A stretch of DNA of 64,000 nucleotides from Arcobacteraceae bacterium (GCA_023138835.1 JAGLOP010000001.1:124001-188000); one strand, 5' to 3'; numbered from the stretch's first letter, positions 35,109-46,142 are shown. Made by a program: numbers and translations. Notes: a model not told the origin generated them from the sequence alone.

Positions 35109-36311
35109 TTAAGATAATGGAAGTGTAATGATAAATTCTGCACCTGTATATTTTTGATTGTCATAATTATAACTTACATTATGAGCTTCAATCGTTCCAT
35201 TCATACCATTCACTATTAAATTATATGTCATATGAAGTCCAAGTCCTGTACCTTGTGACTGATGCTTTGTTGTAAAATATGGTTCAAATATTTTAGGTAA
35301 AATATCTTTTGGTATTCCACCTGCATTATCTTTAATTTTTATAACAACATTTTGTCCTCGTTCCTGCGAAGTTTCACTATTTTTTACACTACTTGATATG
35401 AACATCAATCTATTGTCTTCAAGATTTCCTATTAAAGCATCTTTTGCATTATTAAATATATTTATCATACATTGTGTAAGTTCATTTTCATAGCCATCTA
35501 CCTCTATATTTTCATCTATAGTAAGTATCATATTTATATGATTGCTTTTTATTGTTCCTTCAACCAAATGATAAAAACTATCTATTTCATGTGTTAATTT
35601 AAATATTGTCTTTAATCTATCACCTTTGATAAAATTTCTAAAATCATCTATTGTTTTTGATAAATATTGTGCATTCTTATTTATTGCTTCACAAGATTTA
35701 TCAAATTCTTTATCATTAAGGTGTCCATATTCTTTTTGAAGTTGCATACCTGTAGCCGCAGTTGATATGACTGATAACGGTTGTCTCCATTGATGAGCGA
35801 TATTACCTATCATCTCTCCCATTGAAACATGTGAAGCTTGAGTTTGTAATAATTGATATTGTTCTTCAAGTTTTATTTGAATCATTTTTAATTCCGTTAT
35901 ATCTCGACCAGAACCCACTGTTCCTATAATATTTCCATCTTTATCATAAAACGGGGCTTTATTAACTTCTAAGTATAATAATTTACCTTTAACATTTCCA
36001 TATTCTTCAAACTTCATTGGCATATTATTAGCAATTACTACATGGTCACTATTAGAACATACTTCTCCAAAAGTATGCCAGTCTGGCTTATCTTTATGTG
36101 CTTCCCTTTCTCTAAGAGCAAAAAAGATATCACCTTTTCCAATAGGTTCTTCTATATCTTTTGCCATAAGTAATCCATCACAAATGGCTTTGTTAGCATA
36201 GATATATTTACCTTCTAAATCTTTAATCCAAAGCATATCCGGTAAATTCTGCGTTAATAATTTTAATAATTGAGAGTCACACTCTTTAATATCTGAAATG
36301 TTAAATGGCAT
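35109..36311 (-). CDS. PAS-domain histidine kinase (HQWRQPL type)
   Basis: Cytoplasmic kinase of 400 residues with no membrane segment. A PAS domain (about 15-145, ending GSGRDITELK) precedes a coiled coil and the kinase core with H173 in NIAHQWRQPLSV. The ATPase part has N (FNNAKDAL), G1 (DNAGGIP) and G2 (GTGLGLHM) boxes. The core is a close paralogue of those at 39811 and 57648. No response regulator gene is adjacent, so it is an orphan kinase. The PAS signal is unknown. ATG start. Confidence 0.92.
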   Translation of the reverse strand: MPFNISDIKECDSQLLKLLTQNLPDMLWIKDLEGKYIYANKAICDGLLMAKDIEEPIGKGDIFFALREREAHKDKPDWHTFGEVCSNSDHVVIANNMPMKFEEYGNVKGKLLYLEVNKAPFYDKDGNIIGTVGSGRDITELKMIQIKLEEQYQLLQTQASHVSMGEMIGNIAHQWRQPLSVISTAATGMQLQKEYGHLNDKEFDKSCEAINKNAQYLSKTIDDFRNFIKGDRLKTIFKLTHEIDSFYHLVEGTIKSNHINMILTIDENIEVDGYENELTQCMINIFNNAKDALIGNLEDNRLMFISSSVKNSETSQERGQNVVIKIKDNAGGIPKDILPKIFEPYFTTKHQSQGTGLGLHMTYNLIVNGMNGTIEAHNVSYNYDNQKYTGAEFIITLPLS

Positions 36312-36442
36312 AATAATCCTACATATATTTTTTATAACTGTTTAGGCAGTCTATTTGCAAGTGTGGATTACGCTTTGCTTCATGACAGTCATCTTTGTTT
36401 TTATTTGTGTATTGTAGCATAAATATTTTATGATACATCTTA

Positions 36443-36862
36443 TCAACATGGGCTTAATGATTCTCTAATATAACTACTAATTAATACTTTAATTGTATCG
36501 TTATCTTTTTCTTTTATTGTAAAATGTGCTTCCATTGAAGAGATAGAAATATCACCACTTAATACTTTATCTTCTTCATTTACAAAAAGAGATATACCAG
36601 AACCACTAATTCCACCAATAGACAGCTTAAGTACATTGTTACTTAATTTTTTTAAATATCTAGAACCTCTTGAAAAGCCAATATAAATCTTTGCCTTAGG
36701 GATTTTATTTAAATAATTTTTATTACTCTCATTAGAACAAATTACTTTATATGTATAATCTTCAATAAGTTTTAAAATAGATTTATCTATTAACTTATGT
36801 TGTTCTATGGATCCAGAATTAGGATTTCCTTTTATATAAACAATATCACAACAACCACCCAT
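36443..36862 (-). CDS. Small unknown protein with possible alpha/beta-hydrolase pattern
   Basis: 139 residues, not recognised as a named family. It alternates strands and helices. A GFSRGS sequence (about 78-83) has the GxSxG form of a nucleophile elbow, followed by an Asp in NEEDKVLSGD and a His in MEAHFTI, the order expected for a minimal alpha/beta-hydrolase triad. The cap and several usual strands are missing for its size. It begins MGGCCD, with two adjacent cysteines. It lies 16 nt downstream of serS, so it probably shares that transcript. Function unknown. Confidence 0.55.
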   Translation of the reverse strand: MGGCCDIVYIKGNPNSGSIEQHKLIDKSILKLIEDYTYKVICSNESNKNYLNKIPKAKIYIGFSRGSRYLKKLSNNVLKLSIGGISGSGISLFVNEEDKVLSGDISISSMEAHFTIKEKDNDTIKVLISSYIRESLSPC

Positions 36863-36878
36863 AAACTACAAAACCAAT

Positions 36879-38123
36879 TTACATATACTTCTGCAATACA
36901 GCGGGGATATTAATACTACCATCAACATTTTGATGATTTTCTATAATAGCTACTAAAGTTCTACCAACAGCAAGTGATGAACCGTTTAGAGTATGAGCCA
37001 ACATATTCTTTTTTCCATCTTTATATCTGATTTTTGCTCGTCTAGCTTGAAATTCTTTTGTATTTGAAATTGAACTTATTTCTCTGTATTTTCCCTGACC
37101 TGGCAGCCAAACTTCTAAGTCAATAGTAGTTGCGGCACTAAATCCTAAATCACCTGTACAAAGTTGAACTTTTTTATGCGGTAATTTTAATGATGTCAAT
37201 AAATCACTTGCACAATCTACCATTTTTTCAAATACTTCTGCTGACTGCTCTTGTTTGGTAATAGCCACCATTTCAACTTTATCAAACTGATGTTGTCTGA
37301 TTATTCCTCTAGTATCTCTTCCTGCGCTTCCTGCTTCTTTTCTAAAACAAGGAGTGTAAGATGTAAGAAGCATTGGCAATTCTTTTTCATCTATAATTTC
37401 ATCATTAAATAAATTTGTAAGAGATACTTCTGCTGTGGGGATTAAATATAAATCTTCCCCCTCAATCTTAAACAGATCATCTTCAAATTTTGGAAGTTGA
37501 CCGGTACCTCTTAAAGCATTTGAATTTGCCATAAACGGAACATACCACTCTTCAAATCCTCGCTCTCTATTAAAGTCTAAAAAGTAGTTAATCAAAGCTC
37601 GCTCAAGTCTAGCCCCAATTCCTTTTAAAGCTGCAAATCTGCTTTTAGCAATCTTTACACCTCTTTCAAAATCAATTATTCCAGTACTCTCTCCTATATC
37701 CCAATGCTCTTTAGGTGTAAAATTAAATTCTCTAGGAGTTCCGATTTGCTCTACTACTACGTTGTCTTCTTCTCCGTCACCCAATGGAACTTCATCATCA
37801 GGCATATTTGGAATACCCATAGCAATGGCATTTAATTCTTCTTCTAAAACTCTTACCTCATCTTCATAGCTAGCCTTAGTTTTCTTTAAATCATCTATTT
37901 GAGATTTTAATACAGCTATATCTTTGCCCTCTTTTTTATAAGCACCAAATTGAGATGATAAAGCATTTTGTTCAGCTTGTAAACTTTCCATATCTTGCCG
38001 TTTTGCTTTTGCAGTTTCACTTTTATGTTTCAAATCATCTAAAATTGCGTCGTCAACACCTTTTCTTAAAAGTGCAGAAGAAACTGCATTAAAATCTTTT
38101 TGTAGTAATTTAATATCTATCAT
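36879..38123 (-). CDS. serS: Seryl-tRNA synthetase
   Basis: Class II synthetase that charges tRNA-Ser. The 414 residues have the N-terminal antiparallel coiled coil (about 28-100), motif 2 ([20 protein letters not shown]) and motif 3 with [14 protein letters not shown] near the end. Its start directly follows the DUF502 gene stop (TAA then ATG across adjacent bases), so the two are co-transcribed. ATG start. Normal length. Confidence 0.97.
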   Translation of the reverse strand: MIDIKLLQKDFNAVSSALLRKGVDDAILDDLKHKSETAKAKRQDMESLQAEQNALSSQFGAYKKEGKDIAVLKSQIDDLKKTKASYEDEVRVLEEELNAIAMGIPNMPDDEVPLGDGEEDNVVVEQIGTPREFNFTPKEHWDIGESTGIIDFERGVKIAKSRFAALKGIGARLERALINYFLDFNRERGFEEWYVPFMANSNALRGTGQLPKFEDDLFKIEGEDLYLIPTAEVSLTNLFNDEIIDEKELPMLLTSYTPCFRKEAGSAGRDTRGIIRQHQFDKVEMVAITKQEQSAEVFEKMVDCASDLLTSLKLPHKKVQLCTGDLGFSAATTIDLEVWLPGQGKYREISSISNTKEFQARRAKIRYKDGKKNMLAHTLNGSSLAVGRTLVAIIENHQNVDGSINIPAVLQKYM

Positions 38124-38735
38124 TTAGTTTTTATCCTTATTGTCTTCTAAAGTTTTTTTAATTATAGAAGTTATCTCTTCTTTTTTCACAAAATCTGCAC
38201 CCATACTAATAATAAACTGACTGGCTTGAGCAACTGTATATGATGTTTTTTTCACTTTAGTTTCATCAATTATGATTGTATATCCACTTGTCGGGTTTGG
38301 ACTGGTCGGTACAAATAAAACTAAAACCCCATCATGTTTATTTAAAACATAAGCAGGTACCCAAGTATCACTTTTTGGATATTCTACAAGTACTACTTCT
38401 TTTTTATTGTCCTTATTATCAGGGGTAAATAAAGCTGTTATTTTTTTTATCACAGAATAAATTGAACCCAATGCCGGAACTTTTGCCAGGGCTTTATCAA
38501 TAGTTGAAATCAAAAATGATTTACCTGCTTTTTCAATTGATGAACCAACTGCAGCTAATAAAGTAAGTGTAAAAATAAAAATACCAATAGTAAACAAACT
38601 ATCATTTGTATAAGATGACACAAAATCAAATAACTCTACACTATAAGACTGTACCCAAAATACAAGCTGGAGAACAATAAAAAGTGGTATTAATGCCAAT
38701 GTTCCAATAAATATATATCTAAATAATTGTTTCAT
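38124..38735 (-). CDS. DUF502 family inner-membrane protein
   Basis: 203-residue membrane protein with two helices (about 7-30 and 45-68) and a cytoplasmic or periplasmic beta-rich domain with PALGSIYSVIKKI and LFVPTSPNPTSGYTI, both hallmarks of DUF502. Its function is not known; homologues are common in Gram-negative bacteria. It precedes serS with no gap and diverges from trpS. Confidence 0.87.
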   Translation of the reverse strand: MKQLFRYIFIGTLALIPLFIVLQLVFWVQSYSVELFDFVSSYTNDSLFTIGIFIFTLTLLAAVGSSIEKAGKSFLISTIDKALAKVPALGSIYSVIKKITALFTPDNKDNKKEVVLVEYPKSDTWVPAYVLNKHDGVLVLFVPTSPNPTSGYTIIIDETKVKKTSYTVAQASQFIISMGADFVKKEEITSIIKKTLEDNKDKN

Positions 38736-38836
38736 AGTATCCTCATCATTTTTTCGCTATTATATCCAAAAGTAGTTGAAGACGGTTTTAGCTTGCTAAA
38801 AACTTTCTTTAGAAAAAAACTCTAAAGGTAATAAAA

Positions 38837-39814
38837 GTGCGAATTTTATCAGGAATACAACCATCAGGAACAATCCATATAGGTAACTATTTTGGTATGA
38901 TTAAAAAAATGATTGAGAGTCAAGATGATGGCCAAGGAAATAGAGAGTTGTTTGCATTTATAGCATCATATCATGCCCTAACTTCTGTAAAAGATAAAGA
39001 GTTTTTACAAAAAAATATTTTTGAAGCTGCTGTTAATTTTTTAGCTCTTGGAATGGATCCGGAAAAATCAACATTTTGGGTACAAAGTGATGTACCGGAA
39101 GTTTTAGAATTATATTGGATTTTATCAAATCATACACCTATGGGACTACTTGAACGAGCGCACAGTTATAAAGATAAAACAGCAAAAGGGATTAATGCAA
39201 ATCATGGACTTTTTTCCTATCCTGTTTTGATGGCTGCTGATATTTTACTTTTTGACTCTAATATCGTACCAGTTGGAAAAGACCAAATTCAACATGTAGA
39301 GATGACAAGAGATATAGCTGCTACATTCAATCATACTTACGGAGATATTTTAACTATTCCTGAACACAAAATAGATACTGTTGTTCAAAGTGTTCCCGGT
39401 ACTGACGGTGCAAAGATGAGCAAAAGTTATGGAAACACTATAGATATGTTTGGAACTAAAAAAGGTATCAAAAAGCAAGTGATGAAAATAGTAACTGACA
39501 GTAAAGAACTTGAAGATATAAAAGAGTGGGACAGTTGTAATGTTTATACTTTATGTCAACTTTTTATGAGCGATGATGAGTTGGTTGAACTTCAAAAAAG
39601 ATATGCAACACCGGGTGAAGGGTATGGGCACTTTAAACTTACTCTACTTGATAAAATAAATGAACATTTTAGCCCCTTTGCCCAACGAAGAGAGCATTAT
39701 CTAAACAATCCAGATGAAGTAAAAGAGATATTAGCACATGGGGCTTCAAAAGCTCGAAAAATAGCTCAAGAAAAATTAAAAATTATTAGAGATGCTGTGG
39801 GGTTAAATTATTAA
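38837..39814 (+). CDS. trpS: Tryptophanyl-tRNA synthetase
   Basis: Class I synthetase that charges tRNA-Trp. The 325 residues show GIQPSGTIHIGNYFG (HIGH region, 6-20), MAADILLFDSNIVPVGKDQIQH and AKMSKSYGN (KMSKS). GTG start at 38837 with AAAGG upstream. The last 4 nt overlap the convergent receiver-kinase gene, leaving no space for a separate terminator between them. Confidence 0.97.
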   Translation: MRILSGIQPSGTIHIGNYFGMIKKMIESQDDGQGNRELFAFIASYHALTSVKDKEFLQKNIFEAAVNFLALGMDPEKSTFWVQSDVPEVLELYWILSNHTPMGLLERAHSYKDKTAKGINANHGLFSYPVLMAADILLFDSNIVPVGKDQIQHVEMTRDIAATFNHTYGDILTIPEHKIDTVVQSVPGTDGAKMSKSYGNTIDMFGTKKGIKKQVMKIVTDSKELEDIKEWDSCNVYTLCQLFMSDDELVELQKRYATPGEGYGHFKLTLLDKINEHFSPFAQRREHYLNNPDEVKEILAHGASKARKIAQEKLKIIRDAVGLNY

Positions 39815-40965
39815 GATATTGGAAGTTCAATAAAAAATTGGGCTCCGGTATATTCTTTTCCCTCATATTCATAAGTTTCATTTTCAACTGTTATTTTTCC
39901 CTGCATACCCGTAACAACTAAATTATATGTCATATGCAGACCTAGTCCAGTTCCTTGACTTTGATGTTTTGTCGTAAAATAAGGTTCAAATACTTTTTTA
40001 ATTACATCATCAGGTATACCGCTGCCGCTATCTTTTATTTTAATAATTACACTTTGTCCCCGCTTCTGCGAAGTTCCACCATCTTCACAAAAAGCAGAAA
40101 TAAAAATATATCTATTTTCTTCATCTATATTATCCAAGACATCTTTGGCATTGTTAAATATATTTATAAAGCATTGTGTAAGTTCATTGGCATAACCATT
40201 GATCTTAATATCATCTGATACATCTACAACCATATTGATATTATGTTTTTTTATAGAACCTTCAACTAAATGTAAAAAGCTGTCTATATCTTCTTTTAAA
40301 CTAAAAACTTCTTTTACTCTGTCACCTTTTATAAAATTTCTGAAATCATCAATTGTTTTAGATAAATATTGAGCATTTTTATCTATCATAGAACAAGTTT
40401 CTTCAAATACTTCATCAGTAAGCAATCCATACTCTTTTTGCATTTGCAATCCTGTTGCACCTGTAGATATTACTGATAACGGCTGTCTCCACTGATGAGC
40501 AATATTTCCTATCATCTCACCCATAGATACCATTTTAGATGATTCAAACAATACTCTGTCTTTGTTTCTATTATCCTCAACTAATTTTATAAGTTTTGTA
40601 TATAAAGCAATTCTATTTATAAACTGATTTTCATCTATTGGCTTAGTTAAATAATCAACCGCACCTAATTTAAAACCTTTTTTAATCCATTCGTCAGATT
40701 TAAAAGCAGCAGTTAAAAATATCACCGGGATATCTGAAGTTTCTTTATTTGATTTTAGAAGCTGTGCTACTTCAAAACCATCCATATCCGGCATTTGAAT
40801 ATCTAAGATGATTAAATCTATTTTTTCATTTAAAGCAAATTCTAAAGCTTCACTTCCGCTGTTTGCCTGTATAATATTATAATTCTCATCAATCGTCTCA
40901 AGCAAAGCTTCAAGTGCAATAAGATTAGCTTTAATATCATCAACTATTAAAATATTTATCTGCAT
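39811..40965 (-). CDS. Receiver-histidine kinase fusion (HQWRQPL type)
   Basis: Cytoplasmic 384-residue protein: a receiver at the N-terminus (acidic pair D9/D10, phospho-Asp D55, K108) joined by a coiled coil to a kinase core with H157 in NIAHQWRQPLSV. The order receiver-kinase, rather than kinase-receiver, suggests it takes phosphate or a conformational cue from the large hybrid kinase encoded upstream and passes it on. Last gene of the five-gene signalling operon; it overlaps cheR by 10 nt. Its kinase core is a close paralogue of those at 35109 and 57648. Confidence 0.92.
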   Translation of the reverse strand: MQINILIVDDIKANLIALEALLETIDENYNIIQANSGSEALEFALNEKIDLIILDIQMPDMDGFEVAQLLKSNKETSDIPVIFLTAAFKSDEWIKKGFKLGAVDYLTKPIDENQFINRIALYTKLIKLVEDNRNKDRVLFESSKMVSMGEMIGNIAHQWRQPLSVISTGATGLQMQKEYGLLTDEVFEETCSMIDKNAQYLSKTIDDFRNFIKGDRVKEVFSLKEDIDSFLHLVEGSIKKHNINMVVDVSDDIKINGYANELTQCFINIFNNAKDVLDNIDEENRYIFISAFCEDGGTSQKRGQSVIIKIKDSGSGIPDDVIKKVFEPYFTTKHQSQGTGLGLHMTYNLVVTGMQGKITVENETYEYEGKEYTGAQFFIELPIS

Positions 40966-41774
40966 TGTTTATGATACACCTTACTTTTTGGAATATATAA
41001 TTTAAAATTATCGTCGAACCCTTTAGGTAAATATTCATTTTTACCTAAAATCAAAAAACCATTACACACTAACGAATCATTAAATAAGTTCACAACCCGT
41101 TGTTTTAATTTATCATCAAAATATATTACAACATTCTTACAAACTATTAGCTGAAATTCATTCATAACTCCGTCCGTTGCTAGGTTATGATTGAAAAACA
41201 ATATATGCTCTTTTAGATATTTTTTTACCTTTTTATATTTACCTTGTTTGATAAAATAATTATGAAACTCCTTAGTTCCGCCGCTCTTTTTATAATTTCG
41301 ACTACTTTGTTCAAAATCATTTATTTCAAACAATCCATCTTTTGCATGAGCTAACACACGATTATTAAAATCTGTAGCATATATTTGACATTTATCTAAA
41401 ATACCTGCTTCATCCAAAAGCATACTTAAAGAATATGGTGACTCGCCGCTGCTGCATCCGGCACACCATATTTTTATATGGGAAAATGAATTTAGGTAAG
41501 GTACTACTTTCTCTCTAAAGAGTTTTAATTGTTCAGGTTCTCTGAAAAATTCAGTTACATTAATACTAAAATAATCAAACATCTCATCAAAATTATTTTT
41601 ATTATTCAAAACTAATTTACAATACTCATCAAAATCATCAATATTTAACTTTATACAATGTACCTCAATCCTTCTTTTTAAACTAGAATGATTATAGTGA
41701 ATAAAATCATAACCATAAGTCTGATACACAACTTTTAAAAATTCACTTAACTCTTTTTCTTTTATACTTACCAA
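40956..41774 (-). CDS. CheR-type protein-glutamate methyltransferase
   Basis: SAM-dependent methyltransferase of the CheR family, 272 residues: N-terminal helical domain (about 1-85) with SLKRRIEVHC, and the SAM domain with KIWCAGCSSGESPYSL and the late CKNVVIYFDDKLKQRVV motif. TTG start at 41772-41774 adjoining the hybrid kinase stop. No CheB methylesterase and no chemoreceptor gene is present in this operon, so it may act on the coiled-coil or poly-HAMP part of the neighbouring kinase, or on receptors elsewhere. Confidence 0.92.
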   Translation of the reverse strand: MVSIKEKELSEFLKVVYQTYGYDFIHYNHSSLKRRIEVHCIKLNIDDFDEYCKLVLNNKNNFDEMFDYFSINVTEFFREPEQLKLFREKVVPYLNSFSHIKIWCAGCSSGESPYSLSMLLDEAGILDKCQIYATDFNNRVLAHAKDGLFEINDFEQSSRNYKKSGGTKEFHNYFIKQGKYKKVKKYLKEHILFFNHNLATDGVMNEFQLIVCKNVVIYFDDKLKQRVVNLFNDSLVCNGFLILGKNEYLPKGFDDNFKLYIPKSKVYHKQCR

Positions 41775-44700
41775 TTATTTATTAATCCACATAGCCATCA
41801 TAGCACTTAATTTTTCTAAATCAATAGGCTTGGTTAGATAATCATCAGCACCACTTTTAAATGCTTCTTGTCTGTCTTTTTCCATAGCTTTTGCAGTTAC
41901 TGCAATGACTGGCAGATGTTTGAGTTCATCATCTGCTCTTATTGCTTTTATTGCTTCATATCCATTCATCACAGGCATCATAATATCCATCAATACTATA
42001 TTAATATCCTTATTCTCTTTTAAAAAGTCCAATGCTTCCTGCCCATTTTTTGCATGGGATACTTTCATATCATGCTCTTGCAATGCAGAACTTAATACAA
42101 ATATATTTTTAATATCATCATCTACTATTAAAACTTTTTTATCTTTTAACACACTTATATCACTGCTTGAATAATCAACATCTTTTATATGTGCTTTAAA
42201 TCTTTCATTTACGGTTGAATAAGGTGTTGTTAAAAATCTTTCTATCTCATCTTTAAGTCTTTCATGAGAGTTTGGATTTTTTATAATTATCTCATCACTT
42301 ATATCATTTAAAAAATCTGCCTCATCATTAGTCAAATCTCTTCCGGTATAGATAAGTATAGCTGTGTCTTTTTGATTATCACGCAAGTTTTGACACACTT
42401 CGCTGCCGCTTCCATCCCCTAAACCCAAATCTACAATTGCTACATCAAAATAATTATTTTTACAAATATCTTTTGCTTCCTTTACGCCTCCGGCAGTTAC
42501 AATATCATAATCATTTTCTTCTTTAATATAATCTGTAATTGCTTTTAGGTGAAGCTCATCATCTTCAACTATTAAAATTGATTTTAAAGTTTTATCATTT
42601 AATTTTTCTATATTTGATATAGCATTGTTAATTTGTTCGCTTGATACCGGTTTTTGTAAATATCCATCTATTTTTATATCGGCAAAATTTTGCATATCCT
42701 TATCTTTCCCCGATATAACTTGAATATTTATATTTGCAGTTAAAGGATTTGACTTTAACTGCTTGATTACCTCAATACCACTTAGATCAGGAAGTCCGAT
42801 ATCTATAATTGCACCATCTATTTTATGCTCAATAGCAATTTTCAATCCATCTTTCCCATTATATGCTACAAATGTTTTTGCTCCGTGTTCTTCAACTGTG
42901 TCTTTTAAAATATTGGCAAAAATCTTATCATCTTCTATGATTAAAAATTGTTCTTTTTTTACACTTGGATTTTCTTTTTTATTGATAATCTCATCACTGC
43001 TTTTTATTTTTTTATGAACCCTTACATCTGAACCCTTAAACCCGTCTTTCAGATTTGGAAGAAGAATACTAAAAGTAGAACCTTCGCCATAAACTGAATG
43101 AAGTTCTATATTCCCCTGCATTAAATTAGACAACTCTTTACTGATAGAAAGACCAAGTCCTGTACCGCCAAATTGCCTGCTTATACTTCCGTCTGCTTGT
43201 GTAAACGCTTTAAAAATAAGTTCTTGTTTATCTTTTGGTATACCTAAACCTGTATCAGTCACAGATACTTTAATCGGTAACTTTTCATCATCATTTTTAT
43301 CAAACTGTAAAGTTACAGACCCCTCTTTTGTAAATTTAAAAGCATTAGATATAAGATTTCTTATGATTTGCCCTAATCTGTCTTTGTCATTATAAAAAAC
43401 CCCGCCAATATTATCAACAACTTTAAACTCCAATCCCTTATCTTTTGCCGTATGAGTGAATACTTCATTATAATGTTTTACCAAATCATCACTTTGTATC
43501 TCATCAACAATAAGTTCCATTTTCCCGGATTCTATTTTACTTAAATCTAAAATATCATTTATAAGTCTTAAAAGTTCATTTCCAGACTCATTTATCACAT
43601 TTGCTTTTTGTATATCTGACTCATTTAGATTATCTTTGTTGTTTTTTGCCAACAATGATGAAAGTAAAATAACAGAATTTAGCGGAGTTCTAAGTTCATG
43701 AGACATATTTGCTAAAAATTCACTTTTATATTCGTTTGAGGCTTCTAACTCATCAGCTCTTTTATCTATCTCTTGTTTTGCATTTTCTATCTCTACATTT
43801 TTAATTTTTAGATTTGATGTTTGTATCTCCAGCTGATGTGCCTGTTCTTCCATTTGTTCATTTGAAGCTCTCAACTCTTCGCTTTGAGCTTGCATCTCTT
43901 CATTTTGAGCCTGCATCTCTTCACTTTTAACCTGTAACTCTTCAAAAGCACTTTGAGACTCTTCAAGCAGAGTTTTTATCTGTACATTTTGTGCTGTTGT
44001 GTGTAAAGCTGTTGCAAATATATTTGCCGTTTTTAAAAGATAACTTTTATGAAGTTCAGTAAATCCGTCAAAACTCATCAATTCAGCAACCCCAAAAAGT
44101 TCCCCCTCATGGATAAGTGGAAAAGCAAATACCTCTTTTGGTTTAGATACGGTTGTACCGCTTTGCACTTCAAAATCACCATCTTTGATATTTTTTAATA
44201 AAATCGGTTCTTTCTCTAAAGCCACCTGCCCTACTACACCATCACCTAAACTAAATTTATTTGATAAATTATCTCTTGAAGTAAATGCAAAAGACGATAT
44301 AAGATTTAACTCATTTTTCTCTGTATCAAAAGTATAAATCACACCACTGCTAGCCCCAACATATCTTGAACACATTGAGATAGCTTTTTTAGATAAAGTT
44401 ACAGTATCATCAACACCGGTTAATTTATCACTAAACTCACCCAATCCTTCACTAAACCAAATCTCATCTTTACTTTTAATAGAATTTGTCATTAACATAT
44501 CGGTCATGGTTATAAGTGCATTTCCTAACTCGTCATTTTTCCCTTTAGATTCAATAGAGTTGCTAAAGTCTTCATTGGTAATAGCTTTTGCTTGATTTAA
44601 AATAGTTTTTAAATATTCTATCATTTGTAAATTCGCATACCCTAGTCTATCATCACTGCCTTGCGCTCTATATTTTACATCTATATTTCCTGATGCTATC

Positions 44701-46142
44701 GACTCTGCTAGATTTGTGATATTTTCAAGGTATTTTACCATTTGCACTAAAGCAAGTCCCAGTTCATCATAACTGCTTTTTGCAACTATTTGTACATCGT
44801 AGTTTCCGACTGATAAATTTTTGGCAAGATTTGATATCTCTTTTAATCTTTTTGTCATATCTGTAATAGCAAGTCCTAACCTGTCATTTTTACCAAGCAA
44901 TTGAATATCTTTTGTAAAATTACCGTTAGCCACCGCATTTGCCTGATTTATAGTAGTTTCAATCGCATCTACAAGTATCGTTGTTGCATTTACGATCTGC
45001 CCTATCTCATCATTTGCTTTATACTCTATATCCTCTTTTCTTATCTCCCCTTTTGATAAAGCAGTTAATTGATTTGTTACTTTAGTCAATGGAACGATTA
45101 TTCTATCAATATAAAATCTAATGATAAAAAAACTACCGACTAAAACAAATAATAAAATCAGACTAAATATAAGTTTAAAATCTTGTAGTTCAGATAAAGC
45201 AACATCACTGTCAATACTGGATATCGCATACCAATAATTTTTTGTTTCTCTGGTTTTGAGTGAGTGAACTTTATGAAATGAATAGATTTTGCCATTATGG
45301 GTAAAGGCACCACCGTCTTTACCTTTTAGTTTCTCTTTGATATTAAAATGCTCGTTATTAAAATTTACCCCATGTTTTAGCTGAGCATTCCATCTTTTGG
45401 ACTTGTCTTTATGGTATAGATAATCTCCGCTGACATCTACTAAGAAGTATGATACTCCATCTTTTTCATGCTCTTTGGTTATATTATCTAATATATCTAA
45501 AACAACATCGGCATAGATATTTGCCACAAAGATACCTATAAGTTCCCCATTGTTATCTATCATAGGTGTTGAGTATCTTACCACTGGAACATGCGGAGTT
45601 TCTATCATGCCATTTTCAACATTTAAGTTCATCTTTGAAACATAAAATTTACCTTTTGATAAATTTTTGGCAAGCTCTACATAATTTCTCCCTTTTTTAT
45701 TTTGCAACGATTTATCCGGTTGTAAAAAAGCTTTATGTATATTTCTATCATATCTTACTGATATTATCTCATCACCATCTAGATTCATAATTCTAGCTTT
45801 AAAATAGTTCTCTTTTTTCTCCATAAAATCTATCAAAGCACTAGAAAAAACCTGTTTCCACTCTTTTGTTTTTCTTTTTTCATTCAGCTTCTTCCATATC
45901 ATAAATCTTTTTAGAGCATGATACTCCGTAGCATATAATACATCTTTTGGTACTGTTGTGAGTATCCCCTCAATTTCTAAATTTATAGATATTGTTCGCT
46001 GCTTACTTAACTCATAAGCGGAATCTATATAAGCTTTAGAACTTGTTGTAAAGCCGTACCAACCAACCAAACTAATAGATATAACAATAACTGATATAAA
46101 TATATAAAATATTTTATCTTTTAAAGACAGGTTCAATTTCAT
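41775..46142 (-). CDS. Hybrid sensor kinase: dCache, poly-HAMP, GAF, kinase, three receivers
   Basis: A 1455-residue membrane kinase. Helix 1 (about 10-32) and helix 2 (about 325-347) enclose a dCache-like sensor. Then come about four to five HAMP-like repeats (350-570), a GAF domain (about 590-730), a coiled coil with repeated EEMQAQ/EELRAS units, and the kinase with H815 in NMSHELRTPL and G boxes DTGLGIP and GTGLGLSISKEL. Three receivers follow; the first has D1114 and the third ends the protein with LMDIMMPVMNG. All three keep the phospho-Asp. It overlaps the periplasmic repeat gene by one base (TAATG). Confidence 0.95.
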   Translation of the reverse strand: MKLNLSLKDKIFYIFISVIVISISLVGWYGFTTSSKAYIDSAYELSKQRTISINLEIEGILTTVPKDVLYATEYHALKRFMIWKKLNEKRKTKEWKQVFSSALIDFMEKKENYFKARIMNLDGDEIISVRYDRNIHKAFLQPDKSLQNKKGRNYVELAKNLSKGKFYVSKMNLNVENGMIETPHVPVVRYSTPMIDNNGELIGIFVANIYADVVLDILDNITKEHEKDGVSYFLVDVSGDYLYHKDKSKRWNAQLKHGVNFNNEHFNIKEKLKGKDGGAFTHNGKIYSFHKVHSLKTRETKNYWYAISSIDSDVALSELQDFKLIFSLILLFVLVGSFFIIRFYIDRIIVPLTKVTNQLTALSKGEIRKEDIEYKANDEIGQIVNATTILVDAIETTINQANAVANGNFTKDIQLLGKNDRLGLAITDMTKRLKEISNLAKNLSVGNYDVQIVAKSSYDELGLALVQMVKYLENITNLAESIASGNIDVKYRAQGSDDRLGYANLQMIEYLKTILNQAKAITNEDFSNSIESKGKNDELGNALITMTDMLMTNSIKSKDEIWFSEGLGEFSDKLTGVDDTVTLSKKAISMCSRYVGASSGVIYTFDTEKNELNLISSFAFTSRDNLSNKFSLGDGVVGQVALEKEPILLKNIKDGDFEVQSGTTVSKPKEVFAFPLIHEGELFGVAELMSFDGFTELHKSYLLKTANIFATALHTTAQNVQIKTLLEESQSAFEELQVKSEEMQAQNEEMQAQSEELRASNEQMEEQAHQLEIQTSNLKIKNVEIENAKQEIDKRADELEASNEYKSEFLANMSHELRTPLNSVILLSSLLAKNNKDNLNESDIQKANVINESGNELLRLINDILDLSKIESGKMELIVDEIQSDDLVKHYNEVFTHTAKDKGLEFKVVDNIGGVFYNDKDRLGQIIRNLISNAFKFTKEGSVTLQFDKNDDEKLPIKVSVTDTGLGIPKDKQELIFKAFTQADGSISRQFGGTGLGLSISKELSNLMQGNIELHSVYGEGSTFSILLPNLKDGFKGSDVRVHKKIKSSDEIINKKENPSVKKEQFLIIEDDKIFANILKDTVEEHGAKTFVAYNGKDGLKIAIEHKIDGAIIDIGLPDLSGIEVIKQLKSNPLTANINIQVISGKDKDMQNFADIKIDGYLQKPVSSEQINNAISNIEKLNDKTLKSILIVEDDELHLKAITDYIKEENDYDIVTAGGVKEAKDICKNNYFDVAIVDLGLGDGSGSEVCQNLRDNQKDTAILIYTGRDLTNDEADFLNDISDEIIIKNPNSHERLKDEIERFLTTPYSTVNERFKAHIKDVDYSSSDISVLKDKKVLIVDDDIKNIFVLSSALQEHDMKVSHAKNGQEALDFLKENKDINIVLMDIMMPVMNGYEAIKAIRADDELKHLPVIAVTAKAMEKDRQEAFKSGADDYLTKPIDLEKLSAMMAMWINK

